Below, piece by piece: positions 36,269 to 45,171 of a stretch of 64,000 nt of DNA (the first letter of the stretch is position 1; every line of letters starts with the position of its first letter). Position numbers and translations under genes: made by a program. This DNA is from Clostridiaceae bacterium (GTDB taxonomy: Bacteria > Bacillota > Clostridia > Oscillospirales > Butyricicoccaceae): positions 124,001 through 188,000 of the forward strand of contig JAGZOP010000001.1 of NCBI GenBank assembly GCA_018383195.1, written 5' to 3'. The notes under the pieces were generated by a model. That model saw only the letters and a list, made by a program, of their open reading frames with translations. It had not been told where the DNA came from and searched no databases.

Positions 36269-36808
36269 TTATCCGCCGTAGACCTCGGGCTTTAAAATGC
36301 CGATATACGGCAAATTGCGGTATTTCTCCGCATAATCAAGGCCGTAACCTACGACAAACTCGTCGGGGATTTCAAAGCCCAGATAATCAATCGGAACCTC
36401 CACCTTATGGCGCTCCGGCTTGGAAAGCAGGGTGCACAGGCGGATGGAGTTTGCACCGCGCGCATTGAGCACCTTCATCAGGTAGCTAAGCGTCACGCCG
36501 CTGTCGAGGATATCCTCAACGATAATGAGATCACGGCCTTCGATCTTCTGACCGATGTCCTTGATGATCTGCACCTCGCCGCTGGTCTTGGTGCCCTGCC
36601 CATAGCTGGATACCACCATGAAATCCACATTGCACGGCGTGTCGATATGGCGCGTCAGGTCTGCCATGAACACATAGCTGCCCTTGAGCACGCTGACAAC
36701 AAGCGGATTCTTGCCCGCGTAATCAGCTGTGATGCGCGCGCCAAGCTCCGCAACCTTTTCTGCGAGCTGCTCTTCTGAAAACAGAATTTCTTTAATATCG
36801 TTTTTCAT
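36269..36808 (-). CDS. hpt: Hypoxanthine phosphoribosyltransferase
   Basis: Purine salvage enzyme making IMP/GMP from hypoxanthine/guanine and PRPP. It is 179 aa, normal length. The PRPP-binding signature LIIVEDILDSGVTLSYL is present, as are LVVSVLKGSYVFMADL near the N-terminus and IPDEFVVGYGLDYAEKYRNL near the end. It lies between tilS (6 bp upstream) and ftsH, the standard Firmicutes order. In Bacillus, Hpt and TilS also interact in regulating ftsH expression. Confidence 0.97.
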   Translation of the reverse strand: MKNDIKEILFSEEQLAEKVAELGARITADYAGKNPLVVSVLKGSYVFMADLTRHIDTPCNVDFMVVSSYGQGTKTSGEVQIIKDIGQKIEGRDLIIVEDILDSGVTLSYLMKVLNARGANSIRLCTLLSKPERHKVEVPIDYLGFEIPDEFVVGYGLDYAEKYRNLPYIGILKPEVYGG

Positions 36809-36814
36809 CTCACA

Positions 36815-38155
36815 TTACCCCTCGAATCGAATCTCAAAGATGCCGCCCTGTCCCGGGCAGCGGCTGATGTCCGTTCCAACCGACTGCACTGCAATCACAC
36901 CGTTTTGATCGGCGAGTACCGCAAGTGTCCCGCGCTGCGGCGCCGGAATTTTTTTGTCGATCAGAATTTTTTTCAGTGGTCTGCTTCCGCCGTGCCTATT
37001 CAGCCGCAGACGGTCTCCCGTGCGGCGGGTGCGCAGAACGAAAGTAGGTATGTCTATTGTATCACAACCGACGTAAAAAGTATTGAATGAATTGTAAAAA
37101 ACCTGATTTTTTTGCACGGGACGCACGGTCACACGCGCCGCGCCCGCACCAAGCCTGCCATCAAACGGAATCCTGACCGGAATCTGCTCGAAATCTGCCG
37201 GTTTCTGCTTCTTTTCCACCCGGAGCAGGTCATACTCCCGGCGTGCGGCAAACCCGGCAGGCAAATCTATCTGTGCAGACGGATTCGGATTGCGAAGCAG
37301 CGCCTCGAGCGCCGCCACATGGCGCGCAGTAAAGTCCCGCGCCGGCATGCCGCTCTGTTGGCAGGCAATGCGAAGCGCCCGCGTCCGAAGCGCCGGATGC
37401 GCATCTGCAAGCAGCTCTGCTCTCCATCCTCCATCCTGCGCCGCCTGTGACAGCAGCGCCTGCGCCTGTTCCTCGAGATAATCCCGGTCAGTGCGCAGCC
37501 GCGCAGTGAGTGCCGATACAGTCTCCGCCGCCTGCGGATTGAGCGCGCGCAGCACTGGCACTACCTCCTGCCGGATACGGTTGCGCGTATAGGCAGGCTG
37601 CAAATTGGTGCTGTCGGTGACAAATTCCTGTCCTCTGGACGCGAGAAAGGCTTCCACTTCCTCCCGTGTGCACGCAATGAGCGGCCGCACAATCCCCTCC
37701 CGCACAGGCGGGATACCGCACAGTCCGTCCAGTCCGGAGCCGCGTGCCAGATGAAACAGCACCGTCTCCAGATTGTCGTCCGCGGTATGCGCCGTCGCAG
37801 TCTTGCGCCCGTCCGCAATCTCCGCAAAAAAAGCGTACCGCAGATTGCGCGCCGCAGTTTCAACGCTCTCGTGCACTTTGCGTGCATATGCCGCCGCATC
37901 TGCATGCCGCACGGTCAGCGCAATGCCAAGCTTTGCGCACAAGCTGCGGCAAAACTGCTCGTCCCGATCTGCCTCCGCGCCGCGCAAACCATGATGCAGA
38001 TGGCACGCGGATACCGGAATCCCCAATTCTGTGAGCGCGAGCAGCAGTGCAACCGAATCCGCGCCGCCCGACAGCGCGGCAAGTACCGGTTCATTTGTCT
38101 CCAACATGTGGTGGGCTTCCATGGTCTGCCGCACCTTTTGCACAAATTTATCCAT
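36815..38155 (-). CDS. tilS: tRNA(Ile)-lysidine synthase
   Basis: Converts C34 of the CAU-anticodon isoleucine tRNA to lysidine, essential for AUA decoding. It is 446 aa from the ATG at 38155 (MDKFVQKVRQTMEAHHMLE). The PP-loop ATPase motif is ALSGGADSVALL, with CHLHHGLRGAEADRDE and ATAHTADDNLETVLFHLARGSG following. The C-terminal TilS domain ends near RTGDRLRLNRHGGSRPLKK and KIPAPQRGTLAVLAD. Its start overlaps the dnaB end by 8 bp, with AGGA inside dnaB as RBS. Confidence 0.95.
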   Translation of the reverse strand: MDKFVQKVRQTMEAHHMLETNEPVLAALSGGADSVALLLALTELGIPVSACHLHHGLRGAEADRDEQFCRSLCAKLGIALTVRHADAAAYARKVHESVETAARNLRYAFFAEIADGRKTATAHTADDNLETVLFHLARGSGLDGLCGIPPVREGIVRPLIACTREEVEAFLASRGQEFVTDSTNLQPAYTRNRIRQEVVPVLRALNPQAAETVSALTARLRTDRDYLEEQAQALLSQAAQDGGWRAELLADAHPALRTRALRIACQQSGMPARDFTARHVAALEALLRNPNPSAQIDLPAGFAARREYDLLRVEKKQKPADFEQIPVRIPFDGRLGAGAARVTVRPVQKNQVFYNSFNTFYVGCDTIDIPTFVLRTRRTGDRLRLNRHGGSRPLKKILIDKKIPAPQRGTLAVLADQNGVIAVQSVGTDISRCPGQGGIFEIRFEG

Positions 38156-39479
38156 GGACGCGGTCCTGGCTTGAGAAGGTGGTATACTGACCAATCCATT
38201 GCAGGTGGACCGAACCGGTTGCGCCGTGACGGTTCTTCGCAATGATGATTTCCGCGACGTTTTTGTCCTCGCTGTCCTCATTGTAGTAGTCGTCGCGGTA
38301 AATGAACATAACAATGTCGGCATCCTGCTCGATTGCGCCCGATTCACGCAGGTCGGAAAGCATCGGCTTTTTGTCCGCACGCTGCTCTGCCGCACGCGAC
38401 AGCTGTGACAGGCACACAACCGGCACATTCAGTTCCTTTGCCATAATTTTAAGCGAACGGGAAATCTCTGCGACTTCCTGCGTGCGGTTGTCGCTCTTGC
38501 GGCCGCCCGACTGCATGAGCTGCAAGTAGTCGATGACAATCAGCCCCAGCCCTTCGCCCAAACGCCGGCACTTCGCCTTGATTTCAGCTACCGTAATTGC
38601 CGGATTATCGTCCACGTAAATACGGGTTTTCGCAAGTACATTGGTCGCACGCGCAATTTTAATCCAGTCATCCTCTGCCAGATTGCCAGTTTTCAGTTTT
38701 TGAGACTCAATCAGCGCCTCGCTTGCCAGAAAGCGGGAGGCAAGCTGATCTTTGCTCATTTCAAGCTGAAACACTACGACATCTTTTTTGCTTGACTTTG
38801 CGGCATTGAGCGCAATGTTGAGCGCAAATGCCGTCTTACCCATACCAGGGCGTGCCGCAACCAGAATCAGGTCGGACTTGTTCAGTCCGGTGAGCGCATG
38901 GTCAAGGTCACGGAACCCGGTCGAGATGCCCGGAATATCGCTGTCCGACCGGCTGCGCTCGTCAAGCTGTGCATACAAATCCATGATGACGCTCTTGATA
39001 TGGCTGAGCCCCTTGATCTCGCGTCCCTGCCGCACATTATAAATCTTCTGCTCGGCAAGCTCTGCGATATCCGCGGCAGTGCCGCCGCCTTCAAACGCCA
39101 GCTTCTCAATCTCCGCGCCCGCAGCCGCAATCGCACGCAGCATGCTCTTGTCCCGCACAATGGCGGCGTATTCCTGTACACCCGCCGCAGTCGGCGTGAC
39201 GTCCATCAGCTGCATCAGATAAGCACGTCCGCCTGCATCATCATACAGCCCCGCACTTTTCAGTTGATCGAGCACGGTTACCGCATCAATCCGCATGGCG
39301 TTGTTGAACATCGAATAAACGGTTTCAAAGATACGCCGGTTTTCTTCGGTATAAAAGTCATCCGGCCGGAGCTGCTCGATGACCACCGGGATACACTCCG
39401 GGTCGATCAGCATCGAGCCGATGACCGCCTGCTCTGCCTCCGCGCTCTGCGGAAGCTGACGTGCCAGCAGCTCATCCAT
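38148..39479 (-). CDS. dnaB: Replicative DNA helicase DnaB
   Basis: Hexameric helicase that unwinds DNA at the replication fork (called dnaC in Bacillus). It is 443 aa. The N-terminal primase-interaction domain begins LPQSAEAEQAVIGSMLIDPE. A linker follows, then the RecA-fold with Walker A ARPGMGKTAFALNIA, the LEMSKDQLASR segment and LIVIDYLQLM. It ends KNRHGATGSVHLQW, the arginine-finger region. No intein is visible. It is 63 bp after rplI. Confidence 0.97.
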   Translation of the reverse strand: MDELLARQLPQSAEAEQAVIGSMLIDPECIPVVIEQLRPDDFYTEENRRIFETVYSMFNNAMRIDAVTVLDQLKSAGLYDDAGGRAYLMQLMDVTPTAAGVQEYAAIVRDKSMLRAIAAAGAEIEKLAFEGGGTAADIAELAEQKIYNVRQGREIKGLSHIKSVIMDLYAQLDERSRSDSDIPGISTGFRDLDHALTGLNKSDLILVAARPGMGKTAFALNIALNAAKSSKKDVVVFQLEMSKDQLASRFLASEALIESQKLKTGNLAEDDWIKIARATNVLAKTRIYVDDNPAITVAEIKAKCRRLGEGLGLIVIDYLQLMQSGGRKSDNRTQEVAEISRSLKIMAKELNVPVVCLSQLSRAAEQRADKKPMLSDLRESGAIEQDADIVMFIYRDDYYNEDSEDKNVAEIIIAKNRHGATGSVHLQWIGQYTTFSSQDRVHG

Positions 39480-39542
39480 ACGCGTCCCTCCTTATTCAAA
39501 AGAAGAATGGGCGGAAAACTTTCGCCCATTCGATGGATTCTG

Positions 39543-39989
39543 TTATGCTTCGACAACCTGAACGTGGATTTCGCCGGCAATCTCGGTGTACAGCTTCGCC
39601 TTAACATTGTAAGTGCCGAACGCCTTGATCTGCTCATCGAGCACAATCTTGTTCTTTGCAATCTCAATGCCGTGCTGCGCCTTGAGCGCTTCCGAAATTT
39701 CCTTTGCAGTGACCGCGCCGAACAGACGGCCGCCTGCGCCGCCCTTTGCCTTGATCTCCACCTTGAGTTCTTTGAGTTTCGCTGCAATATCACGCGCATT
39801 CTGCTGCTCGAGCGCAATGCGGCGTGCATGTGCCTCGTCTGCCTGACGCTTGAGGTTCAGGTTGTCCGCAGTTGCAAGTTCCGCAAGACCGCGCGGCATC
39901 AGGAAATTGCGACCATATCCTTCGCTGACCTCAATGAGATCTCCCTTTTTGCCCTTGCCCTTTACATCTGCCTTTAAAATTACTTTCAT
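39543..39989 (-). CDS. rplI: 50S ribosomal protein bL9
   Basis: Large-subunit protein at the base of the L1 stalk. It is 148 aa. The N-terminal domain is MKVILKADVKGKGKKGDLIE then GYGRNFLMPRGLA, followed by the long connecting helix and the C-terminal domain GRLFGAVTAKEISEAL. The ATG at 39989 has GGAGG nine bases before it. It lies between gdpP and dnaB, as in most Firmicutes. Confidence 0.98.
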   Translation of the reverse strand: MKVILKADVKGKGKKGDLIEVSEGYGRNFLMPRGLAELATADNLNLKRQADEAHARRIALEQQNARDIAAKLKELKVEIKAKGGAGGRLFGAVTAKEISEALKAQHGIEIAKNKIVLDEQIKAFGTYNVKAKLYTEIAGEIHVQVVEA

Positions 39990-40033
39990 CGCTGATTTCC
40001 TCCAAAAATAATCACTCGCTGCGCAAACGCGCA

Positions 40034-42037
40034 TTATGTTTTATCCGACCGGTCGTTTTCCGCCAGATATTCACTAACTGCATCCAAAACACGCGGCTCT
40101 GCCTCTTCCACCGCGACGCCGCGCAGCTGCGCGCCCGCCGAGGTGATATTGCCGCCGCCGCCCAGTTTTTCCATGATGATCTGTACGTTAATCTGCCCCA
40201 AAGAGCGGGCGGATACGATGGTATCCTCTCCCTGCCGGAACGCTACGACGCTCGCACGCACGCCGATGATATTGAGCAGTGCATCTGCCGCCTGCGCTGC
40301 AAGCGCACGGTCGGGGATTTCTTCCTCCGAAACTGCCAAAATCACACCGCCGCCGCAGTCACGCGCCGCCGAAATGATCTTCTGGCACATCATGTATTCC
40401 TGGAATGTGGATTGGAAAAGCTTCTTCACTTCGACCATTTCGGCGCCTGCGCGCTTCAAATATGCCGCAGCCTCAAAGGTGCGCACACCGGTCTTAATTG
40501 AAAAGCCCTTGGTATCCAGATAGATACCCGCAAGCAGGCACTCTGCCTCCTCGCGCTGAATCTCGCTGGTCTGCACCATGTACTGCAAAAGCTCGCTCAC
40601 CAACTCGGATGCCGAGGACGCATACGGCTCGTGCAGGTTTAGGGCAAAGTTCTCGATGTAGCTCGCCGCACGGCGATGATGGTCCACGACTGCCACCTTA
40701 TTGATGGATTCCAGAAGCGGCGGGGATTCGACATAGTCCGGCCGGTTGGTGTCTACAATAATCAGCAGCGTATTGTAGTCGCACGAAACCATCGCTTCGT
40801 CCGGTTCGATGAACAGTCCGCTGTTTCCTTCGACTGCCTCGATCCTGTCGATCAGTTCCTTCGCCAGCGTGCGGTCTTTGCGCACAACGATATGCACCGG
40901 CTTGCCATGAACCCGCACCGCGCATGCCATACCGACCGCAGCGCCGACCGAATCCATATCGCTCGACTGATGCCCCATAATCATGACCTGCGAAGAGTCG
41001 CGGATGAGCTGCATCAGCGCATTTGCAACCACGCGGGACTTGACCTTGGTTCGTTTCTCCAGTTCCTTGGACAGACCGCCAAAGAACTCGAAATTGTACT
41101 TGGTCTTGATGACCGCCTGATCGCCGCCGCGCGAAAGCGCCATATCGAGCGCAACACAGGCGAAGCGGTAGCATTCCGAGAACGTTTCGCCCTCCTTGCC
41201 GATGCCGATGGACAGTGTAGCGACCACGCCTGAGCGGCTTTGAATCGAGCGGACATCGTCGAGTACGCTGAACTTCTTCGCCGCTAGTTTGCTGAGATCT
41301 CCGCTTTCCAGCACAAAAATGTATTTATCACGATCAAACTTGCGCAGCAGCGAACGGCTGTCCTCTGCCCACTGCGCAATTTTACGGTCAATTTCCGCAA
41401 GGATGCTCGACTTTTCCGAGTCGGTTGCGTTTTTGGTCAGCTCCTCATAGTTGTCAATCGAAATGATGGACACAATCGGGCGGCTGAGCGTATAGCGGTC
41501 GCGGCAGTGGATGTACTCGGTGCACGGCACAAAGTACAGCACCAGCAGCACCTCGTCCACGTCCTTCTCGGTCATCAGGCTGCCGTAAACCCAGAAAAAG
41601 CGCTGATCGATTTGGAGCTCTCCCGGATACTGCCCCTTTCCTTCTGCCAGCCAGTGGGTATCAAAATCCGGCGCAAGTTCACGGAAGCTTGTATTGGGCG
41701 CACAGTCCCAATGTCCGGTTGCCTCGCAAAATGCATCGTTTGTCCATAAAATATCATTCGTGGACGCACGCACAATAATCGTAGGCAGCGGGAAGTCAAT
41801 GATGGACGACCGCGAACTATGTCCGGCATCTAGCGTCACACCCTGTAAATAGACCATCATCTCCCGGCGGCGGCGTTTTTCCCGCTCTCGGTAGACGACA
41901 TACATACATGCGCAGACAGCCACACCAATCGCAGCCATCACGGGGGAAACATAGGCACAGGACAGCGCAAACAGCAGAAAAATCGCAAAATAAAAGTGAT
42001 ATCCCGGCTGTATCAATCTTTTGAGCTTCTTGTCCAA
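40034..42037 (-). CDS. gdpP: Cyclic-di-AMP phosphodiesterase GdpP
   Basis: Membrane phosphodiesterase that hydrolyses c-di-AMP, affecting potassium/osmotic balance and cell-wall stress. It is 667 aa. Two N-terminal helices (about residues 13-50) precede a PAS-like domain (FPLPTIIVRASTNDILWTND) and a degenerate GGDEF domain (ISIDNYEELTKNATDSEKS). The DHH domain contains MGHQSSDMDSVGAAVG and AVVDHHRR, and the DHHA1 domain ends GGGGNITSAGAQL. The start appears to be TTG at 42037, after GGAGG at 11 bases. It is first in the operon running to ftsH. Confidence 0.95.
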   Translation of the reverse strand: MDKKLKRLIQPGYHFYFAIFLLFALSCAYVSPVMAAIGVAVCACMYVVYREREKRRRREMMVYLQGVTLDAGHSSRSSIIDFPLPTIIVRASTNDILWTNDAFCEATGHWDCAPNTSFRELAPDFDTHWLAEGKGQYPGELQIDQRFFWVYGSLMTEKDVDEVLLVLYFVPCTEYIHCRDRYTLSRPIVSIISIDNYEELTKNATDSEKSSILAEIDRKIAQWAEDSRSLLRKFDRDKYIFVLESGDLSKLAAKKFSVLDDVRSIQSRSGVVATLSIGIGKEGETFSECYRFACVALDMALSRGGDQAVIKTKYNFEFFGGLSKELEKRTKVKSRVVANALMQLIRDSSQVMIMGHQSSDMDSVGAAVGMACAVRVHGKPVHIVVRKDRTLAKELIDRIEAVEGNSGLFIEPDEAMVSCDYNTLLIIVDTNRPDYVESPPLLESINKVAVVDHHRRAASYIENFALNLHEPYASSASELVSELLQYMVQTSEIQREEAECLLAGIYLDTKGFSIKTGVRTFEAAAYLKRAGAEMVEVKKLFQSTFQEYMMCQKIISAARDCGGGVILAVSEEEIPDRALAAQAADALLNIIGVRASVVAFRQGEDTIVSARSLGQINVQIIMEKLGGGGNITSAGAQLRGVAVEEAEPRVLDAVSEYLAENDRSDKT

Positions 42038-42076
42038 AAGGCCCGCACCTCCTATACAGACAAATTTACATGATAC

Positions 42077-42105
42077 AGTATAACATTTCGCCCCCCTTTA
42101 CGCAA
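42077..42105 (-). promoter_or_regulatory. Sigma-A promoter for gdpP-rplI-dnaB
   Basis: Minus strand: TTGCGT (42105-42100), 17-bp spacer, TATACT (42082-42077), about 40 bases before the gdpP start. Confidence 0.65.
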
Positions 42106-42138
42106 GCGCATTGTGCGAAAGCACGTCTGATTCTTTGC

Positions 42139-42168
42139 TTGCGCACATCCTAGAGTTTGTGGTATGTT
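42139..42168 (+). promoter_or_regulatory. Promoter for the glyoxalase-like gene
   Basis: TTGCGC (42139-42144), 18-bp spacer, TATGTT (42163-42168), about 30 bases before the ATG. Confidence 0.5.
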
Positions 42169-42198
42169 AAAAGCATCAATCCCAAGGAGGACGCAAAC

Positions 42199-42570
42199 AT
42201 GCAGTTTCGTTTTGCACACAACAATTTCAACGTCCGCGATCTGGATCGCTCTCTAACCTTTTATGCGGAGTCGCTCGGTCTGACCGAATCCCGCCGCATC
42301 GAAGCGCCGGACGGCTCTTTCATCATCGTCTATCTGACCGACGGCGTGACCGAACATTTGCTTGAACTGACTTGGCTGCGCGACTGGGATCGCGCTTACA
42401 ACCTCGGCGACAATGAATTCCACCTTGCGCTGCGCGTGGATGATTTTGCCGCTGCCCATGCAAAGCATCAGGAAATGGGCTGTATCTGCTTTGAAAATGA
42501 AGCAATGGGCATCTATTTTATCAGTGATCCGGACAACTACTGGATTGAAATTATTCCGGCATCCATGTAA
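42199..42570 (+). CDS. gloA: Glyoxalase I-like VOC-family protein
   Basis: Predicted lactoylglutathione lyase or related VOC metalloenzyme detoxifying methylglyoxal. It is 123 aa from the ATG at 42199, which follows AAGGAGG. The two beta-alpha-beta-beta-beta halves carry the metal ligands of glyoxalase I in order: His in FAHNNFNVRDL, Glu in HLLELTW, His in EFHLALRVDD, and Glu in YWIEIIP. All four are present, so it is probably active. The short length fits bacterial nickel/cobalt-type GloA. Because Clostridia often lack glutathione, the thiol cofactor is uncertain. It is a single-gene transcript with its own terminator. Confidence 0.85.
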   Translation: MQFRFAHNNFNVRDLDRSLTFYAESLGLTESRRIEAPDGSFIIVYLTDGVTEHLLELTWLRDWDRAYNLGDNEFHLALRVDDFAAAHAKHQEMGCICFENEAMGIYFISDPDNYWIEIIPASM

Positions 42571-42576
42571 ACGCAG

Positions 42577-42609
42577 ACGGCGCCTCCGTGCAGGGGCGCC
42601 GTTCTTTTT
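42577..42609 (+). terminator. Intrinsic terminator after the glyoxalase-like gene
   Basis: ACGGCGCC/GGCGCCGT 8-bp stem with a 10-base loop, followed by TCTTTTT. Confidence 0.85.
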
Positions 42610-42619
42610 GCAAAAGTGT

Positions 42620-42635
42620 AACCAAACTTTTGGTT
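42620..42635 (+). promoter_or_regulatory. Palindrome at the SLH gene promoter
   Basis: AACCAAA-CT-TTTGGTT, a perfect 7-bp dyad whose right arm overlaps the -35 hexamer. The placement suits a repressor operator; the regulator is unknown. Confidence 0.45.
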
Positions 42636-42662
42636 TACAAATCACATCTTCTGTGATATAAT
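42634..42662 (+). promoter_or_regulatory. Sigma-A promoter for the SLH-domain gene
   Basis: TTTACA (42634-42639), 17-bp spacer, TATAAT (42657-42662), about 50 bases before the GTG start. Confidence 0.75.
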
Positions 42663-42714
42663 ATGCAAAGCTCTTTTATACCCTTTTCTGAATTATTATC
42701 AAGGAGGCTTAATT

Positions 42715-43770
42715 GTGCATAAAAAACGTATTTTTGCGGCTCTTTTAGCCGCTGTTGCCCTGTGTTCTGCGTTTATCTACGCATCGGCAGCCGATGTCGT
42801 CCAAAAGGACGGTCTGGTCTATATTCCTGACCATTCTGTATTTTTTGCCGACGTTGACGAGCACTATGCGTGGGCAGTTCAGCCGGTCGATTATCTTGCG
42901 AACCACAAGGTAATCAGCGGCACGGCAGATTGTGTGTACAGTCCGGAACGTGCGCTCAGCCGCGCAGATTTTGTCACCATGCTTACCCGCGCGTATGATA
43001 TGAACGATTATGTCGGCGGCGGCAGCTTTTCCGATGTGCCGGACGGCGCATATTACAGTGATGCGGTCAGCGCAACCAAAAATCTCGGCATTGTTTCGGG
43101 GGACGGCAGCGGGAAATTCAATCCCAAAAGCGCCCTGACCCGTCAGGATGCCATGGTCATGATGCGCCGCACGCTGGACAAAACCGGCCTGAAGTTTGCC
43201 GAAGGCAGCCTGTCTGCGTTTTCCGATGCAAAAACGGTTTCTGCCTATGCGCAGAACGATGTTGCAGCGCTTGCGAAAGCCGGCATCATCAGCGGCGCAA
43301 ACGGCAAGGTAAGCCCGAAGAATTCGGTCACCCGTGCGGAAATGGCGGTCATGCTGTACCGCGCGATGATGCTCCAGCCGGACGAAACGGGTGCTCCGGT
43401 CTACACCCCGCATTCAAATGTGGTCAACCTCTGCATCGGCGAATCCTTCTATCCCAATGTCACAGTAGAAAACGCCGAAGCGGGTCAGACTTTCTCCGGG
43501 CTTTACACCTGTGAAACCATGCGCGGCGAGGGGGAGGACTTCACAGTTTCTCTCGGCGCATCCCGCAAGACCGATCAGACCATTGTCTGGAAAGATGGGA
43601 TTCTTTCGGTCAACGGTGAAACCGTTTCGGTTTCCGAAAACTGCGCTGCGATTTCGCTCAGCCCCTACGGACTGATTTCGGGCGGTCTGGTTTCGACCGG
43701 CAGCACCTACAAATCCGCAGCCGTTTCTCTTGTGGACGGCGTAGTGACAGCAGTCTACTATGCAAAGTAA
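42715..43770 (+). CDS. Secreted protein with three S-layer homology (SLH) domains
   Basis: Exported 351-aa protein with a GTG start at 42715, seven bases after AAGGAGG. The signal peptide covers residues 1-26 (IFAALLAAVALCSAFIYASA). Three SLH repeats follow: about 43-100 (FFADVDEHYAWAVQPVDYL), 101-160 (FSDVPDGAYYSDAVSATK) and 165-225 (FSDAKTVSAYAQNDVAALAK). Each ends in a TRADxxxML-like motif (SRADFVTML, TRQDAMVMM, TRAEMAVML). SLH repeats normally bind pyruvylated wall polysaccharide, holding the protein at the cell surface. The C-terminal 120 residues have no domain I recognise. It may be a wall-anchored sensor or structural protein. Confidence 0.9.
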   Translation: MHKKRIFAALLAAVALCSAFIYASAADVVQKDGLVYIPDHSVFFADVDEHYAWAVQPVDYLANHKVISGTADCVYSPERALSRADFVTMLTRAYDMNDYVGGGSFSDVPDGAYYSDAVSATKNLGIVSGDGSGKFNPKSALTRQDAMVMMRRTLDKTGLKFAEGSLSAFSDAKTVSAYAQNDVAALAKAGIISGANGKVSPKNSVTRAEMAVMLYRAMMLQPDETGAPVYTPHSNVVNLCIGESFYPNVTVENAEAGQTFSGLYTCETMRGEGEDFTVSLGASRKTDQTIVWKDGILSVNGETVSVSENCAAISLSPYGLISGGLVSTGSTYKSAAVSLVDGVVTAVYYAK

Positions 43771-43801
43771 AAAAAGAGCTGGCGCGATGCCAGCTCTTTT
43801 T
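43771..43801. terminator. Bidirectional terminator between convergent genes
   Basis: Perfect 13-bp arms AAAAAGAGCTGGC/GCCAGCTCTTTTT with a 5-base loop. It lies between the SLH gene (plus) and the secreted-protein gene (minus). Confidence 0.9.
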
Positions 43802-43802
43802 T

Positions 43803-44573
43803 TCATGTCTTTTTGCGGAAAACCCAGAGGGAGACGCCAAGAATCAGCACCACGATGCCGCCTGACGCATACAGGCAGACCGGATGCCCATTTTTCCACC
43901 CGCTGTTCCAATCCTGCGGACGCAAGGCATCCTCCATATATTCTGCCGCTGCGGCATAAAAATCCGCCGCGGAATAAACAGACTGATCCTGCACACCCCA
44001 GAACTCCGGAGAAGCGGTATAGGGGAGGATTCCAATTTCCCCATTTTGCAAAGCTGTGATAAAAATTGAGCCTTCATTTAGAATCCCGTAAATCCGCAGC
44101 TCTTCATACGCTGTAAACCCACTTTCTTGCAAAATCTGTTGAACCGTCTGCGGCTCAAAAACAAAATCGTACTGCGGCGATGCCGTTGTATGGATGCTGT
44201 ACCCGGACTCTGCCGTCACCGCATCCAGCGGCTCCATCACCATGGCAACGGTTTTCTCTCCTCCCTCCCGCGCAGCGGGAATCATCCAATTCGCCTGTTC
44301 TGCCGGAATTTCTGTCCACTCACCCTGTGCCGCAGCCGTTAAAAAGGTTTTCCACGCCTCCATTTCGACATATGGAATGCGAACTGCTTTCTCAAAATCC
44401 AGTGCAAATTCCTGTGTTCCTCCTGCGCGCAGCATTTCTTCCAGATATCCCTGGCCCGCCGTCAAATCTCCATCCATCTTTTCTTCCCGAAAATCATAGG
44501 CAGATGCCTGCGCACACAGAAAAGAAGCCGCCGCAGCGCAGCAGATCAGCCGTTTCCTCCAATGCCTTTTCAT
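43803..44573 (-). CDS. Unknown secreted protein with C-terminal membrane anchor
   Basis: 256-aa protein I do not recognise. It has an N-terminal signal peptide (residues 1-25, RLICCAAAASFLCAQASA), a long extracytoplasmic domain, and a C-terminal helix (about 231-250, ASGGIVVLILGVSLWVF) followed by RKKT, a type I membrane topology. The ectodomain is acidic and contains EWTEIPAEQANWMIP, HTTASPQYDFVFEP and NGEIGILPYTASPEFWGV. The last of these looks like part of a secreted protein lying against the membrane. No catalytic motif is visible. It is transcribed convergently with the SLH gene and separated from it by a terminator. RBS GGAGGG lies about 9 bases before the ATG. Confidence 0.75.
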   Translation of the reverse strand: MKRHWRKRLICCAAAASFLCAQASAYDFREEKMDGDLTAGQGYLEEMLRAGGTQEFALDFEKAVRIPYVEMEAWKTFLTAAAQGEWTEIPAEQANWMIPAAREGGEKTVAMVMEPLDAVTAESGYSIHTTASPQYDFVFEPQTVQQILQESGFTAYEELRIYGILNEGSIFITALQNGEIGILPYTASPEFWGVQDQSVYSAADFYAAAAEYMEDALRPQDWNSGWKNGHPVCLYASGGIVVLILGVSLWVFRKKT

Positions 44574-44719
44574 AGAGAGGCCCTCCTCTAGCGCGAAAAT
44601 CGTCCGATTGCCTGTTTTTCTTTCTTTTAAGATAGCATTATTTCCTTTTGCTGCCCACTGGAATTTTCAACAAAATTCCTCCTGTATTTTCTCCCCCTCA
44701 TCCAAGACATTTGGATATG

Positions 44720-44751
44720 AAAAAATCCCCATCCGACCGGATGGGGATTTT
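44720..44751 (-). terminator. Intrinsic terminator after rpsT
   Basis: AAAATCCCCATCC/GGATGGGGATTTT stem with a GACC loop, 15 bp past the rpsT stop; A/T-runs on both sides. Confidence 0.9.
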
Positions 44752-44765
44752 GTTGTATGCTAGAA

Positions 44766-45029
44766 TCAGCCAACTGCGTTGAGCTTCAGAGTCATTGCGC
44801 TCTTCTTGTTGGAGGCAGCATTCTTATGCATAAGATGCTTTGCAGCAGCCTTATCCACAGCCTTAACGGCAGCCTTGTAAGCAGCCTCAGCCGCGGCCTT
44901 GTCACCGCTGACGATCGCCGCGTCAAACTTCTTGAGAACGGTCTTCAGTGCAGACTTGGCAGCCTGATTGTTCAGAGCCTTTACCTTTGTAACCTTTACA
45001 CGCTTCTTTGCAGACTTGATATTCGGCAT
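44766..45029 (-). CDS. rpsT: 30S ribosomal protein bS20
   Basis: Small-subunit protein of 87 aa, Lys/Ala-rich and mostly helical. It begins MPNIKSAKKRVKVTKVK and ends KKSAMTLKLNAVG, both typical. GGAGG lies nine bases before the ATG. It is divergent from gpr, a conserved neighbourhood in spore-formers. Confidence 0.97.
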   Translation of the reverse strand: MPNIKSAKKRVKVTKVKALNNQAAKSALKTVLKKFDAAIVSGDKAAAEAAYKAAVKAVDKAAAKHLMHKNAASNKKSAMTLKLNAVG

Positions 45030-45072
45030 TCCGATCCACCTCCTTGCTCTTAGCTAGTCATCAGTATTTATA

Positions 45073-45101
45073 ATATTACCATCACTCCGCAAAAAAAGCA
45101 A
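45073..45101 (-). promoter_or_regulatory. Sigma-A promoter for rpsT
   Basis: Minus strand: TTGCTT (45101-45096), 17-bp spacer, TAATAT (45078-45073), about 44 bases before the ATG. Confidence 0.65.
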
Positions 45102-45171
45102 GCATTATTTTTAACTTTTTGTAATAATTCTTGTACTGCGCTCAAACACTGTGAAAAAGGAGCTGATTTTG

